From contig NZ_JAADJT010000009.1 of the NCBI RefSeq assembly GCF_011090165.1, forward strand, positions 1 to 64,000: 64,000 nt of DNA, written 5' to 3'. A model generated the notes under the pieces. It did no database searches. It was not told the DNA's origin and saw only the letters and a list, made by a program, of their open reading frames with translations. Both the position numbers and the translations under genes were made by a program. Positions 1 through 7,035 of this stretch are shown here, piece after piece. The stretch comes from Duganella aceris. GTDB lineage: Bacteria > Pseudomonadota > Gammaproteobacteria > Burkholderiales > Burkholderiaceae_D. How positions within the stretch are numbered: position 1 is the first letter of the stretch; each line of letters starts with the position of its first letter.

Positions 1-52
1 GGCGCTCTTCGCTTACCGTTACAACCTCGATTGTTTGCTTGTTCCTAGTCAT
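1..52 (-). CDS. possible 5' end of a gene leaving the window
   Basis: Reading leftward, an ATG at 50-52 opens a frame that stays open to the window edge (17 codons, starting MTRNKQTIEVV). An AGGA-like ribosome site lies about 8 bases upstream. Too little protein is visible to name it. It would belong to the older element or to the chromosome left of the IS21 remnant. It could equally be chance. Confidence 0.3.
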   Translation of the reverse strand, partial: MTRNKQTIEVVTVSEER

Positions 53-181
53 ATGCACAGTCCTATTCCTATCCGTAAGAATAGCGCATAGGCCGTGTAC
101 GGTGAATCAGGGGGCTATCTCAATGCCCGGCCGGTAGGACGTAATAAACTACCCTTATGGAGACTCTTTGTCGCCCATAGG

Positions 182-658
182 TGTTGATTTGCAGCGAAAT
201 CTGACCCACTTTGCCGCATAATTTGCAAACGAATCTGACCCACGTTTAAGACACAATCCTGCTCACGACATTGAGCGGGGAATCGGAGTGATCGACGTGG
301 CATTACTAGGCATTATTCGACGCTGGCACATTCGTGACCAGATCCCATTGAGAGAGATTGCCAGGCGTCTGGGCATCTCGCGGAACACCGTCCGGCGCTA
401 CCTGCGCTCGGAAACCATAGAGCCGGCCTACGCTGAGCGGCGCTCCAAGCGGGCCATCGACCAATACGCTTTCCAACTTTCGGCGATGCTCAAGACCGAG
501 GCGGCGCGATCCCGCAAGCAGCGGCGCACGCTGAAACAGATCCACGAGGATTTAAAGGAGTTGGGGTTCGAGGGGTCTTACGACAGGGTCGCGGCGTTCG
601 CGAGGACCTGGAGGGAGGGTCAATTCGAGAGGGTCAATCCGGCCAGCAAACGAACAAT
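182..658 (+). mobile_element. IS21-family left-end remnant
   Basis: The segment starts with TG and carries two copies of a terminal repeat of the form gAATCTGACCCAC (about 199-210 and 231-243), as in IS21-family ends, followed by the start of istA. The element breaks off near 653-662, exactly where the neighbouring integrase reading frame loses homology. IstB and the right end are absent, so this is a dead fragment left after a deletion or recombination. Confidence 0.75.
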
Positions 659-674
659 GACTTCTTTCGCGTAG
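288..674 (+). pseudogene. istA: truncated IS21-family transposase IstA (N-terminal part)
   Basis: GTG start at 288. The first ~120 residues are typical IstA: a helix-turn-helix (IPLREIARRLGISRNTVRRYLR, here residues ~20-41) followed by a basic region and the conserved GFEGSYDRVAAFARTWRE stretch. In intact IstA proteins (~500 residues) a DDE catalytic domain follows. Here the frame enters integrase DNA near residue 122 and stops after 128 residues, so the catalytic core is missing and no transposition activity is expected. The junction shares a few bases with the integrase gene, consistent with a deletion endpoint. Confidence 0.8.
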
Positions 675-1645
675 CCCATGCCGCGCAATGCGGCGTTGAT
701 GGTGTTCTCGCTCATACATGCATCGTCGGTGCGAAAACTCGGAAACACAAATTTTCCGTGGCCTGTCACCCGATGCAGTTCGCGCAGAATCTCCACCGCC
801 TGCCGCGCCAGCGGCACCATGTGTTCGACCTTCATCTTCATTTTCGCTGCGGGGATGCGCCACTCCGCCGCGTCCAGATCGAATTCCAGCCATTCTGCGC
901 TCCGCAATTCTCCCGGACGCACAAACAGAAGGGGCGAGAGCTTAAGCGCCGCCACTGCCACAAAATGGCCGTTATAGCCGTATATGGAACGCATTAGGGC
1001 CGCGACCTGCTTTGGCTCCGTGATCGCGGCAAAATTAGTTCGCGGCACAGAGATCAGCGCGCCCCTCAGATCCGCCGTGACATCGCGCTCCACCACGCCA
1101 ATCGCCACACCATATCGCATGATCTGGCCGCAGACCTGCTTGATGCGATGGGCCGAATCAATTGCGCCTCGTGCCTCAACCTTCTGCACCACTGTAAGGA
1201 TGTCACGCGGTTTGATCAACGCTACCGGCAGCTTGCCAAGGTAGGGAAACAGGTCATGCTTCAACCAGGCCGCCACCTTCTCCTGGGTGCCAGCTGAGCG
1301 GCTATGCGACATCATCGCCAGCCACGCCAGCGCCAGCCCTTCAAAAGTGTTGGCTGCCTCATGAACCTTGTTTGCTTTAGTCTCGCGTTTGAGTTGGCTT
1401 GGATCGATGCCAGCCGCCAGGGCCTCGCGAGCCTCAGTGCGAAGCTTGCGGGCCTGCGCCAGCGAAACTTCAGGATAAACACCAAGCGCCAGCGTCTTTT
1501 GCTTACCGAGCCATCTGTAGCTCATACGCCAGTACTTGTGCGTCTTTTTGACCAGCAAGAACATGCCCTGCCCGTCGGAATGCTTATCTCCCGCAGCCGC
1601 ACCACTATGCTTGACGTGCCGGATAAAGGTGTCTGTCAGTGCCAT
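620..1645 (-). pseudogene. truncated P4-type tyrosine integrase of an older element
   Basis: The N-terminus (MALTDTFIRHVKHSGAAAGDKHSDGQGMFLLVKK) and the GKQKTLALGVYPEVSLAQAR segment are those of the DUF4102 arm-binding domain of P4-like integrases. The core-binding domain and the first catalytic Arg region (VRPGELRSAEW, ~residue 250) are present. Near residue 325, at GMGYAKEV, the frame runs into the IS21 remnant, so the HxxR box, the GH motif and the nucleophilic Tyr are all missing. Intact relatives are ~400 residues. The start lies ~180 bp from the left att repeat, the normal int-att layout, so this was the integrase of an element already sitting in the same tRNA-Thr gene before the prophage arrived. 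Inactive by inspection. Confidence 0.85.
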
Positions 1646-1658
1646 AGTTGACTCCGGT

Positions 1659-1695
1659 GTTGGTACTTTTTTTACCTGCTGAGGTAAGTACCAAC
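1659..1695. repeat. compound inverted repeat upstream of the old integrase
   Basis: GTTGGTAC (1659-1666) pairs with GTACCAAC (1688-1695), and inside it TTACCT (1672-1677) pairs with AGGTAA (1682-1687). A third GTTGGTA copy lies at about 1714. It sits directly in front of the integrase start, where P4-type integrases have autoregulatory or arm-type sites. That role is inference. Confidence 0.55.
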
Positions 1696-1758
1696 AAAAA
1701 GACCAACCAGATGTTGGTATTTCATGCTAATTCATTAAACGTCCGGGGACAGCAAAAA

Positions 1759-1786
1759 ACCCGCTTCTCCTATGGGAAAAGCGGGT
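1759..1786 (-). terminator. leftward hairpin terminator beside the left att site
   Basis: On the minus strand ACCCGCTT pairs with AAGCGGGT around a loop containing CCCATAGG, followed by a run of six T. The layout parallels the terminator just beyond the tRNA-Thr gene on the right (43121-43161), which also contains a TAGGG-type loop. The two may derive from the same tRNA-downstream sequence. Confidence 0.65.
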
Positions 1787-1821
1787 CTCGGTACTTCTTG
1801 GTATTTCTTAATGCTGAGTTC

Positions 1822-1839
1822 TGGTGCCGCTTGCCGGAA
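1822..1839 (-). repeat. prophage attachment repeat, left copy
   Basis: Eighteen bases (TGGTGCCGCTTGCCGGAA) match 43187-43204 exactly, i.e. the 3' end of tRNA-Thr including the CCA-coding bases. The match ends abruptly on both sides. As integrase lies at the right copy, this copy marks the far end of the prophage. Confidence 0.85.
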
Positions 1840-2063
1840 ACGAAAAACCAATATAATCAAATAGTTATACTGCTCTTTACCATCTTCCCGCCAGAAAAAT
1901 TTAGCCGTCCCCGCACAATGCGATTCCCCGATCTGGAACCGAATTCAGTGCCAGCGGTGTAAGCGCACAATCGCCATCATCACGGCTTCAAAAGTACGCC
2001 AGACCTATGTCCTTAAAAATATACCTACAAGCAAAAACTGCCCCCCTAAGTTCTTGTCACCAA

Positions 2064-2804
2064 CTAGCTCCGGATTAGCTTATGCAACACGGCGTATTCC
2101 TTACCGGAAGACCTAATTCCTATCCTATTTAGAGAATCTCTAGCAAGTAAGCCTTGCTGCAAAGCTTCATCAATTGCGAAATCGAGCAGTATTCTGGATA
2201 CCGGTGCGGCCTTCAAAACATGCGCGTAAAGTATCCACGTATCCGGCGTTTTCTCGAAGAGCGATACCACTACCTGCATCACCATCCGGACATTGTCGAT
2301 TGTAGGTTCTGCAGGAGTCTGTGCAACTGGCTTGAACAGATCATGCGATATAGGCGGTTTTACGAATAAAGGCGCACCTACGAGAGTGCGGACAAGCTCA
2401 TCATAGGCATATTCATTGTCCGCGCCGGAAAAATCAATGAAATATTTAGAAGAGAGGAACGTGGGAACCGTGCGTCCGCCATCCTGACGAATGATTGGAA
2501 TTACTTTAGCAGACTCGATTGACTTCATGAGATCGGCTGTGACGATCATTTTTTCGTACCCGACCCCGCCGGCCCCCGAGTTCGCTTTTGCTACATATGC
2601 ACCCGTGCATATCATCAGTACTCGATCGGCAGATGCCAAATTCTGTTCCATAAAGTGCGGTATGTCCCCACCAGGCTGTAACTCCCACTGGTCAAGAATC
2701 GCGTCAACACCAGAGTTACGCAAACGAATTGCAAAATTCATGGTCCACTCTTTATGAGCCTGCGAGTCATGCGAATACGAAATAAATACTTTAGGAATTT
2801 TCAT
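2064..2804 (-). CDS. SEFIR/TIR-like domain protein (putative defence or immunity moron)
   Basis: 246 residues. The N-terminus KVFISYSHDSQAHKEW is a classical SEFIR/TIR opening (strand A, FISYS). It is followed by FAIRLRNSGVDAILDQWEL (~residues 26-45), PHFMEQNLASADRVLMICT (~50-68) and a later VIPIIRQ strand, i.e. the alternating alpha/beta pattern of the SEFIR fold through ~residue 150. The C-terminal ~90 residues are helical, perhaps a winged-helix module, and I do not recognise them. Bacterial SEFIR proteins occur in anti-phage settings, but whether this one has NADase activity cannot be read from sequence. G+C is lower than in the structural genes. It is the last prophage gene before the left att site, a common place for morons, and is separated from its neighbour by ~150 bp, so it probably has its own promoter. 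Confidence 0.8.
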   Translation of the reverse strand: MKIPKVFISYSHDSQAHKEWTMNFAIRLRNSGVDAILDQWELQPGGDIPHFMEQNLASADRVLMICTGAYVAKANSGAGGVGYEKMIVTADLMKSIESAKVIPIIRQDGGRTVPTFLSSKYFIDFSGADNEYAYDELVRTLVGAPLFVKPPISHDLFKPVAQTPAEPTIDNVRMVMQVVVSLFEKTPDTWILYAHVLKAAPVSRILLDFAIDEALQQGLLARDSLNRIGIRSSGKEYAVLHKLIRS

Positions 2805-2953
2805 GGAACTTGGACCATTGTCAAAAAAGATAGCTCGAGAATAACACCAATTTCTCTCAACCTAGACCGATATGCCTCGTACCGATGATGGCTTGGTGCT
2901 TTCCCCTATAAAGCTACCAGCTCGCTGAACCCAGTTACGCCGAAAGTTACGCC

Positions 2954-3640
2954 TCAACGCAGGTCACCGTTTTTGCGCCGGCGCCGGTCATCCTCCGGCT
3001 CCTCAATTTCGTATTCGCAGAGCCAGCCCTGGCGCACTAGCCGCGCCGGCCGGCTCTCATAGGCCTCGTGCTGCTGGAACCCGATCAGCGAGAACCGCTC
3101 TTCGGACATCCACCCCAGCTCGACGTCAACCAAGGCACCTCCAAAAGTCCTCTCCCGATCTTTCCCACGAGTCAGGTCGGCTCGCATCGTTTGGCGGCCG
3201 AGGGAGGTGGCGTGCGCACTGGCCACTACCAGCTTGCCCTTGGTGCTGGACGCGTAACGATCGAAGATCGCGCCCTTCCTGAGTTCCACACCGTCCTTGT
3301 GCGTGTGGCGCGCCAGAAAGCCGACGGCATACGGGGGCGGCGCGAGCCGGCAAATCCACGACTGCGCCACTCCGGCAATTCCGCCCTCGGCTTGCCCCTC
3401 CTCGGCACCGCTAAGCACTAGGTCCCAGCCGTTGCCCCATACCAGGCGCGGCGTGACCAGCTGCGCCAGCGGCACCCGCGAGCCGGCCAGAAAAAGGCGC
3501 GCGACTCTTGACGGGCGGCGCTTGCCCTGATCGGTTACCTCGACCACCAGCAGCTCCAGCAGCTCGGGCGACGCCGCGAATTGGATTGGCTCATCGAGCA
3601 GCGCGCCGCCCGACCGCCTTCTTGCTACCCACGCTTTCAT
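2954..3640 (-). CDS. unknown protein, SOS-controlled partner of SRAP
   Basis: 228 residues; I do not recognise the family. The protein has alternating strands and basic stretches and ends in a charged tail (EPEDDRRRRKNGD). It is transcribed away from the SRAP gene, and the 70 bp between them contain a consensus LexA box only 18 bp from this start codon. Expression after DNA damage is therefore likely, and a DNA-repair or damage-signalling role is a guess from context. The start at 3638-3640 has GGTGA seven bases upstream, so the frame is well supported. Confidence 0.7.
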   Translation of the reverse strand: MKAWVARRRSGGALLDEPIQFAASPELLELLVVEVTDQGKRRPSRVARLFLAGSRVPLAQLVTPRLVWGNGWDLVLSGAEEGQAEGGIAGVAQSWICRLAPPPYAVGFLARHTHKDGVELRKGAIFDRYASSTKGKLVVASAHATSLGRQTMRADLTRGKDRERTFGGALVDVELGWMSEERFSLIGFQQHEAYESRPARLVRQGWLCEYEIEEPEDDRRRRKNGDLR

Positions 3641-3657
3641 TTATTTCACCTGATAAA

Positions 3658-3677
3658 TACTGTATGCGCGTACAGTA
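3658..3677. promoter_or_regulatory. LexA box between divergent SOS genes
   Basis: TACTGTATGCGCGTACAGTA fits the proteobacterial consensus CTGT-N8-ACAG, with the outer TA/TA also matching. It lies 18 bp from the start of the leftward unknown gene and 34 bp from the SRAP start, so one repressor dimer could control both. Confidence 0.85.
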
Positions 3678-3710
3678 TATCAAAAAGGTGACGCGGGTTA
3701 TGATAACTGC

Positions 3711-4409
3711 ATGTGTGGACGCCTAGATCAGAACGACATTAGCCGCCTCCTCGTCAACTTCGACTGGGTGGACGAAGTATTGAATCGCAGTGAGGCGGCG
3801 GGCCGCTGGAACGTGCCGCCCGGCACGTACAGGCCGGTGCTGCACATGGACGGAGGCCGCCTGGTAGCTGACGACGTGTTCTGGAGCTACCGCCCTGCGT
3901 GGGCTGCGGCCGCGAAACCGGTCCCGCCGAGGAAAAAAATCCCGATCGCAGTCAATGCCAAGGTCGAGAAGCTCCTCGGCGCCTACTGGAAGCCGCTCAC
4001 CCGGGCCGGGCGCGGCATCGTGTGCGCAAACGGTTGGTACGAGTGGACCGGAGAAAAGGGATCGAAGCAGCCGTGGCACATCCATCGGAGAGATCGTGAG
4101 CCGCTATTCCTCCTGGCGCTGGCCAACTTCGGGCCGTTCGTCGAGAACCGCGAAGAAGCGGGCTTCGTGCTTGTCACCGCCGATTCCCTGGGCGGCATGG
4201 TCGACGTGCACGACCGCCGCCCCGTCGCGGTCAGCGCCGAGGACGCGCGCCGCTGGCTGGATCCGGCGTTGACGCCCGAAGAAGCCGAGCACCTGGCGCG
4301 CACCGCGATGCTCGACGTCGAGCTCTTCGAATGGTTTCCGGTCACCCGTGCGCTAAACACCGGCGCAGACGGCCCGGAAATGGGCGAACCGATCGAGCTG
4401 GCCGCCTGA
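3711..4409 (+). CDS. SOS response-associated peptidase (SRAP/YedK/HMCES family)
   Basis: 232 residues, the normal length. The protein begins MCGR, so Cys2 becomes the N-terminal catalytic cysteine after Met removal. The other family positions are visible: Asn82 and Glu86 in VNAKVE, Glu111 in GWYEW, and His167 in DVHDRRPV. SRAP proteins form a stable thiazolidine link with abasic sites in single-stranded DNA and later release it. A LexA box 34 bp upstream predicts induction by DNA damage. In a prophage this could protect replication intermediates during SOS-triggered lytic growth. The ATG at 3711 is fixed by the Cys2 requirement. Confidence 0.92.
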   Translation: MCGRLDQNDISRLLVNFDWVDEVLNRSEAAGRWNVPPGTYRPVLHMDGGRLVADDVFWSYRPAWAAAAKPVPPRKKIPIAVNAKVEKLLGAYWKPLTRAGRGIVCANGWYEWTGEKGSKQPWHIHRRDREPLFLLALANFGPFVENREEAGFVLVTADSLGGMVDVHDRRPVAVSAEDARRWLDPALTPEEAEHLARTAMLDVELFEWFPVTRALNTGADGPEMGEPIELAA

Positions 4410-4425
4410 GGTCGCCAGCATCGCG

Positions 4426-4719
4426 CTATTTTCTCAGGCCTTTCAGCCATGCACGCACTACCGCGATATGCTGGTCAAGGTGCTGGTCCCCACCCTTCCA
4501 GTGCAAGGCCATGGCGCGCAAGAGATGTGCAACGGTCGCTGCTGCGGTGACCGGGACATCTTCCTTCTGGATCATCATCTCGACGGCCTGTGCGGCCCGC
4601 GTTAAACGCAGCCAATCGTCACCGTCTAGTTGCGGCGCAACCGTGGCATTCGCCAATCCGACCCAGTTGGACAAGATGTCGCGGAGGTCATTTGGCAGGG
4701 TAGGCGCACTTTTTACCAT
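4426..4719 (-). CDS. small hypothetical protein
   Basis: 97 residues, mostly helical, with LTRAAQAVEMMIQKEDVPV in the middle and a basic C-terminus (WLKGLRK). No recognisable motif. It is convergent with the SRAP gene (16-bp gap) and lies downstream of the lysis cassette in the same direction, so it may be the last gene of the late transcript. No close family comes to mind. Confidence 0.5.
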   Translation of the reverse strand: MVKSAPTLPNDLRDILSNWVGLANATVAPQLDGDDWLRLTRAAQAVEMMIQKEDVPVTAAATVAHLLRAMALHWKGGDQHLDQHIAVVRAWLKGLRK

Positions 4720-4799
4720 CGTTCGATTCCTTCAAAACGCACGATGATATGGCGAGCCTCTATCCTATGGTTTGCGATTTATCAAATTATCAATACTAG

Positions 4800-5048
4800 C
4801 TATAGGCATCCCGCAATCACCGCCTCTAGCTTTTGCTCGTAGGCACGACCTCGCGGCCAATCGCGCGCGAGCGCCAGGACCTTCTCGCCATCGGCATCGG
4901 AGATCGACATCTTCCCAAACTCATAATCGGGGCGCGGCGGCACCTCCTTTACACACGGAGCAAGAACGGGAATGTCGACCCGCTGGGTGGCCGGCGGCAG
5001 TGCGCCGCAGCCGGCCAGCAGCACGCTCAGCAAGATCCATTTTTTCAT
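4800..5048 (-). CDS. Rz1-like outer-membrane spanin lipoprotein
   Basis: 82 residues. The N-terminus MKKWILLSVLLAGC is a lipoprotein signal with lipobox LAGC (Cys14), followed by a Pro-rich stretch (VLAPCVKEVPPRPDYEF). Rz1 proteins sit in the outer membrane and bind the inner-membrane spanin to fuse the membranes in the last step of lysis. The start codon overlaps the stop of the upstream Rz-like gene by 4 bp (ATGA), a two-gene spanin layout rather than the fully embedded lambda form. The assignment rests on the lipobox and on lying directly after Rz and endolysin. Confidence 0.78.
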   Translation of the reverse strand: MKKWILLSVLLAGCGALPPATQRVDIPVLAPCVKEVPPRPDYEFGKMSISDADGEKVLALARDWPRGRAYEQKLEAVIAGCL

Positions 5049-5452
5049 TTGATGTCCTTCAGCAACTGGTCGACGATGGGCATAGCTTCGGCACAGGTGG
5101 TCGCGCGCTTGCCGGCGGCCGCCGCCAAGGCAGCATCGAAGCGTTTGCCATTTGCTGCGGCGAGCTGCTGGGCGGCTAGGCCGCGCGCCTCAGCCTTCAG
5201 CTTCTCCTTGCCCAAGGCAATGATGGCTGTATTCTGGGTGTTGATGCCGGCGCGCAGCGCGGCGCTGGTACCCTGCTCCACCCGCAGCGCCACCTCGGCC
5301 TTGTCGCGGTCGTGCGCCGCCAACCACCAGCCGCCGCCCAGCGATCCGCCGGTAAGCACCAGCAGACCGGCAAGCACAATGGCGCCGACCTTCCACAAGC
5401 CGCCGGTCACTGCACCACCGGCGGCGCTGGCCATGTCGCCGAGCGCGCTCAC
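5045..5452 (-). CDS. Rz-like inner-membrane spanin
   Basis: 135 residues. One N-terminal transmembrane segment (VGAIVLAGLLVLTGGSLGGG, ~residues 22-41) is followed by a charged, Ala-rich helical domain (~50-125) that would span the periplasm, with a Cys near residue 118. This matches i-spanins in topology, size and position: directly downstream of endolysin and directly upstream of the lipoprotein partner, with overlapping stop and start codons on both sides. Sequence identity to named Rz proteins is not obvious, so the call rests on topology and context. Confidence 0.75.
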   Translation of the reverse strand: MSALGDMASAAGGAVTGGLWKVGAIVLAGLLVLTGGSLGGGWWLAAHDRDKAEVALRVEQGTSAALRAGINTQNTAIIALGKEKLKAEARGLAAQQLAAANGKRFDAALAAAAGKRATTCAEAMPIVDQLLKDIK

Positions 5453-5913
5453 AGTCGCACCCGTATAATTCCCGGCCGCGTGCCGTGGCGGTCGATGGTG
5501 ATGATCCGGTTGACCGCCTTGGCGGGTACCGGCCGGCCGACGTGCACCCAGGTCAGTTCGTTGATGAGCTGGCCGATGCCCAACTCCGCCATCTTCGGCG
5601 CCAGCGCTTGGCAGACATCGTAGGGCGTCATGCCAGCTGCCTTGAAGTCGGCCGCCATCCCCTTGACGTGATCGCTGGTATCCGAACTGCCTACTGCTCG
5701 ATTGACCTGCAGCGCGCGATAGCCGCTGATATCGGACAGCGGCGTATCGCGGTCCTGCAGCGTCGACAGGTAGTCGCGAATGCGCTGCATCATGTTAGCG
5801 GTACGCTGCAGTTCGGCGATCACGGTGACGGAAGGCGTATTGTCCAGCCCGTCGCGCACGGCCGTGGCTGAATAGGTCAGCTCCGCCAGCGTGAAGTTCT
5901 TCGTCAGGTTCAT
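5449..5913 (-). CDS. endolysin, M15-type peptidoglycan peptidase
   Basis: 154 residues. It opens with NLTKNFTLAELTYSATAVRDGLDN, the usual start of phage M15_3 peptidases. The zinc-site motifs follow: SDHVKGMAADF (SxHxxGxAxD, ~residues 80-90) and TWVHV (~120-124) for the last His ligand. Such enzymes cut peptide cross-links in the cell wall and are released through holin pores. No signal peptide is seen, which fits holin-dependent release. It overlaps the holin stop upstream and the Rz start downstream by 4 bp each. Confidence 0.85.
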   Translation of the reverse strand: MNLTKNFTLAELTYSATAVRDGLDNTPSVTVIAELQRTANMMQRIRDYLSTLQDRDTPLSDISGYRALQVNRAVGSSDTSDHVKGMAADFKAAGMTPYDVCQALAPKMAELGIGQLINELTWVHVGRPVPAKAVNRIITIDRHGTRPGIIRVRL

Positions 5914-6341
5914 GGTTGAACTCCTTCAGTTTGTGGTTTGCCTGCGAGGCGGTCGACCTGCGCCAGGCCGGCGCCGAGGTAGCGATCCAGCACGCGCGAG
6001 CCGCCGAACGCCGCAATCGTGATGCAGCCCGGCTGCAACAGCAGCGGGAATTCCTGCCAGGCGATCACCGAATACGTGACCAAGCCGGCCACGACTGCCA
6101 TCAACATGTCGCTGGCGACGACCCAGCGCATGTTGGTGATGACCACGTCAGGGCTGGCGATCTTGCGGAGCGTGGCGGCGGCACCGCCGATCAGGGACAG
6201 GCCAAGCGCCACGGCGACGGCCGCTGCTGGGATTTTCGAAAGGTCGCTGGCGAACGTCGTCGTGGCCGCCCACGCACTGGCGCTCCAAAACATCGCCAAC
6301 CAAGTCCAGGCCGCTTTTTTTAGGAGGCCGTAATTTTGCAT
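5910..6341 (-). CDS. holin-like membrane protein
   Basis: 143 residues from the ATG at 6339-6341; TAGGAGG a few bases upstream supports this start over a longer open frame. The protein has a signal-like N-terminus (WTWLAMFWSASAWAA) and at least two further membrane segments (AAAVAVALGLSLIGGAAATL; VVASDMLMAVVAGLVTYSVIAW). The topology and GGAAATLRKI segment resemble LydA/phage_holin_3-type holins. Position immediately before endolysin supports the role. Confidence 0.72.
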   Translation of the reverse strand: MQNYGLLKKAAWTWLAMFWSASAWAATTTFASDLSKIPAAAVAVALGLSLIGGAAATLRKIASPDVVITNMRWVVASDMLMAVVAGLVTYSVIAWQEFPLLLQPGCITIAAFGGSRVLDRYLGAGLAQVDRLAGKPQTEGVQP

Positions 6342-6796
6342 GCTTGATCCTTTGATCTCTGGGTGGCGTCGATAAAGGCGACGGCCATGATGACCGACGT
6401 GTGCCAGACGTAATAGACAAGCAGCGAAGCTGGGCGCGCGGTGCTGACCGCGATATAGAGCTGGGCAACGTAGCCGAACGCCATGCCCACCAGGATGAAG
6501 TGGCGCTGCGCCAGCGCCAGCGGCCACCGGAAGCGGCACGGCAGCACGTCGTTGATGATCGCGTCGGCCAGCGCCCAAGCGCCGATCAGCATCACCGCCC
6601 ACGCGAGCACCATGCCTTCGGGCGTTGAGGCGATCAAGTGCAGCAGCGAACGCGGATCGGTCATCGCCACGTACCAGCTGACGATGGCGTTGCCTCCGAT
6701 GTAGAATCGAAAAACCGAACCCGCGTGCGCCTGAATCGACTTGCGCCGGTGATGCGTGCGGCGCTCCGCCAGTGGCCGGGCGGCGGCGCGGCTCAT
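6320..6796 (-). CDS. integral membrane protein of the lysis cassette
   Basis: 158 residues with a basic N-terminus (~residues 1-30) and about three hydrophobic helices (GMVLAWAVMLIGAWALADAI; HFILVGMAFGYVAQLYIAV; SLLVYYVWHTSVIMAVAFI). It overlaps the holin start by 22 bp and the preceding gene by 4 bp, so it is translationally linked to the lysis genes. It could be a second holin, an antiholin or a pore-assisting protein. Sequence alone does not decide. Confidence 0.65.
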   Translation of the reverse strand: MSRAAARPLAERRTHHRRKSIQAHAGSVFRFYIGGNAIVSWYVAMTDPRSLLHLIASTPEGMVLAWAVMLIGAWALADAIINDVLPCRFRWPLALAQRHFILVGMAFGYVAQLYIAVSTARPASLLVYYVWHTSVIMAVAFIDATQRSKDQACKITAS

Positions 6797-7026
6797 TTTG
6801 CCGGCTCCGGTTCGGGTTGCGGATCCTCCGGCGGCGCCGGCCAGGTGGTCGGATCCTCGGGATCGATGCCCTCACGCCAGCGCCAGGTGTAGCCGTTGCT
6901 GGTGCAGTACCATTCAGCGTGGCAGCGCGAGGCTACGATCGTGGTGAAGTGCACACCGTCGGCGTTGATCAGTTCCGCATCGCCGGGCAGCTCGTCGCCG
7001 GCGCAAGTGTAAAGAATTCCGCTCAT
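6793..7026 (-). CDS. small phage protein of unknown function
   Basis: 77 residues: a Cys-containing beta-rich N-terminal part (CAGDELPGDAELINADGVHF, CHAEWYCTSNGYTWRWREG) and an acidic Pro-rich tail (PAPPEDPQPEPEPAK). It lies 9 bp after the tail-fibre gene and overlaps the next membrane-protein gene by 4 bp. Proteins of this type follow fibre genes in several betaproteobacterial phages, but I know no function. Confidence 0.6.
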   Translation of the reverse strand: MSGILYTCAGDELPGDAELINADGVHFTTIVASRCHAEWYCTSNGYTWRWREGIDPEDPTTWPAPPEDPQPEPEPAK

Positions 7027-7035
7027 TTTTGCTCC

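Larger units (their letters stand above)
1646..2063. other. intergenic junction between the old element and the prophage
   Basis: A 418-bp stretch with no convincing gene. It holds the integrase control region (1646-1720), a leftward terminator hairpin (1759-1786) and the left att repeat (1822-1839), then AT-rich DNA with no recognisable feature up to the end of the SEFIR gene. Confidence 0.6.
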
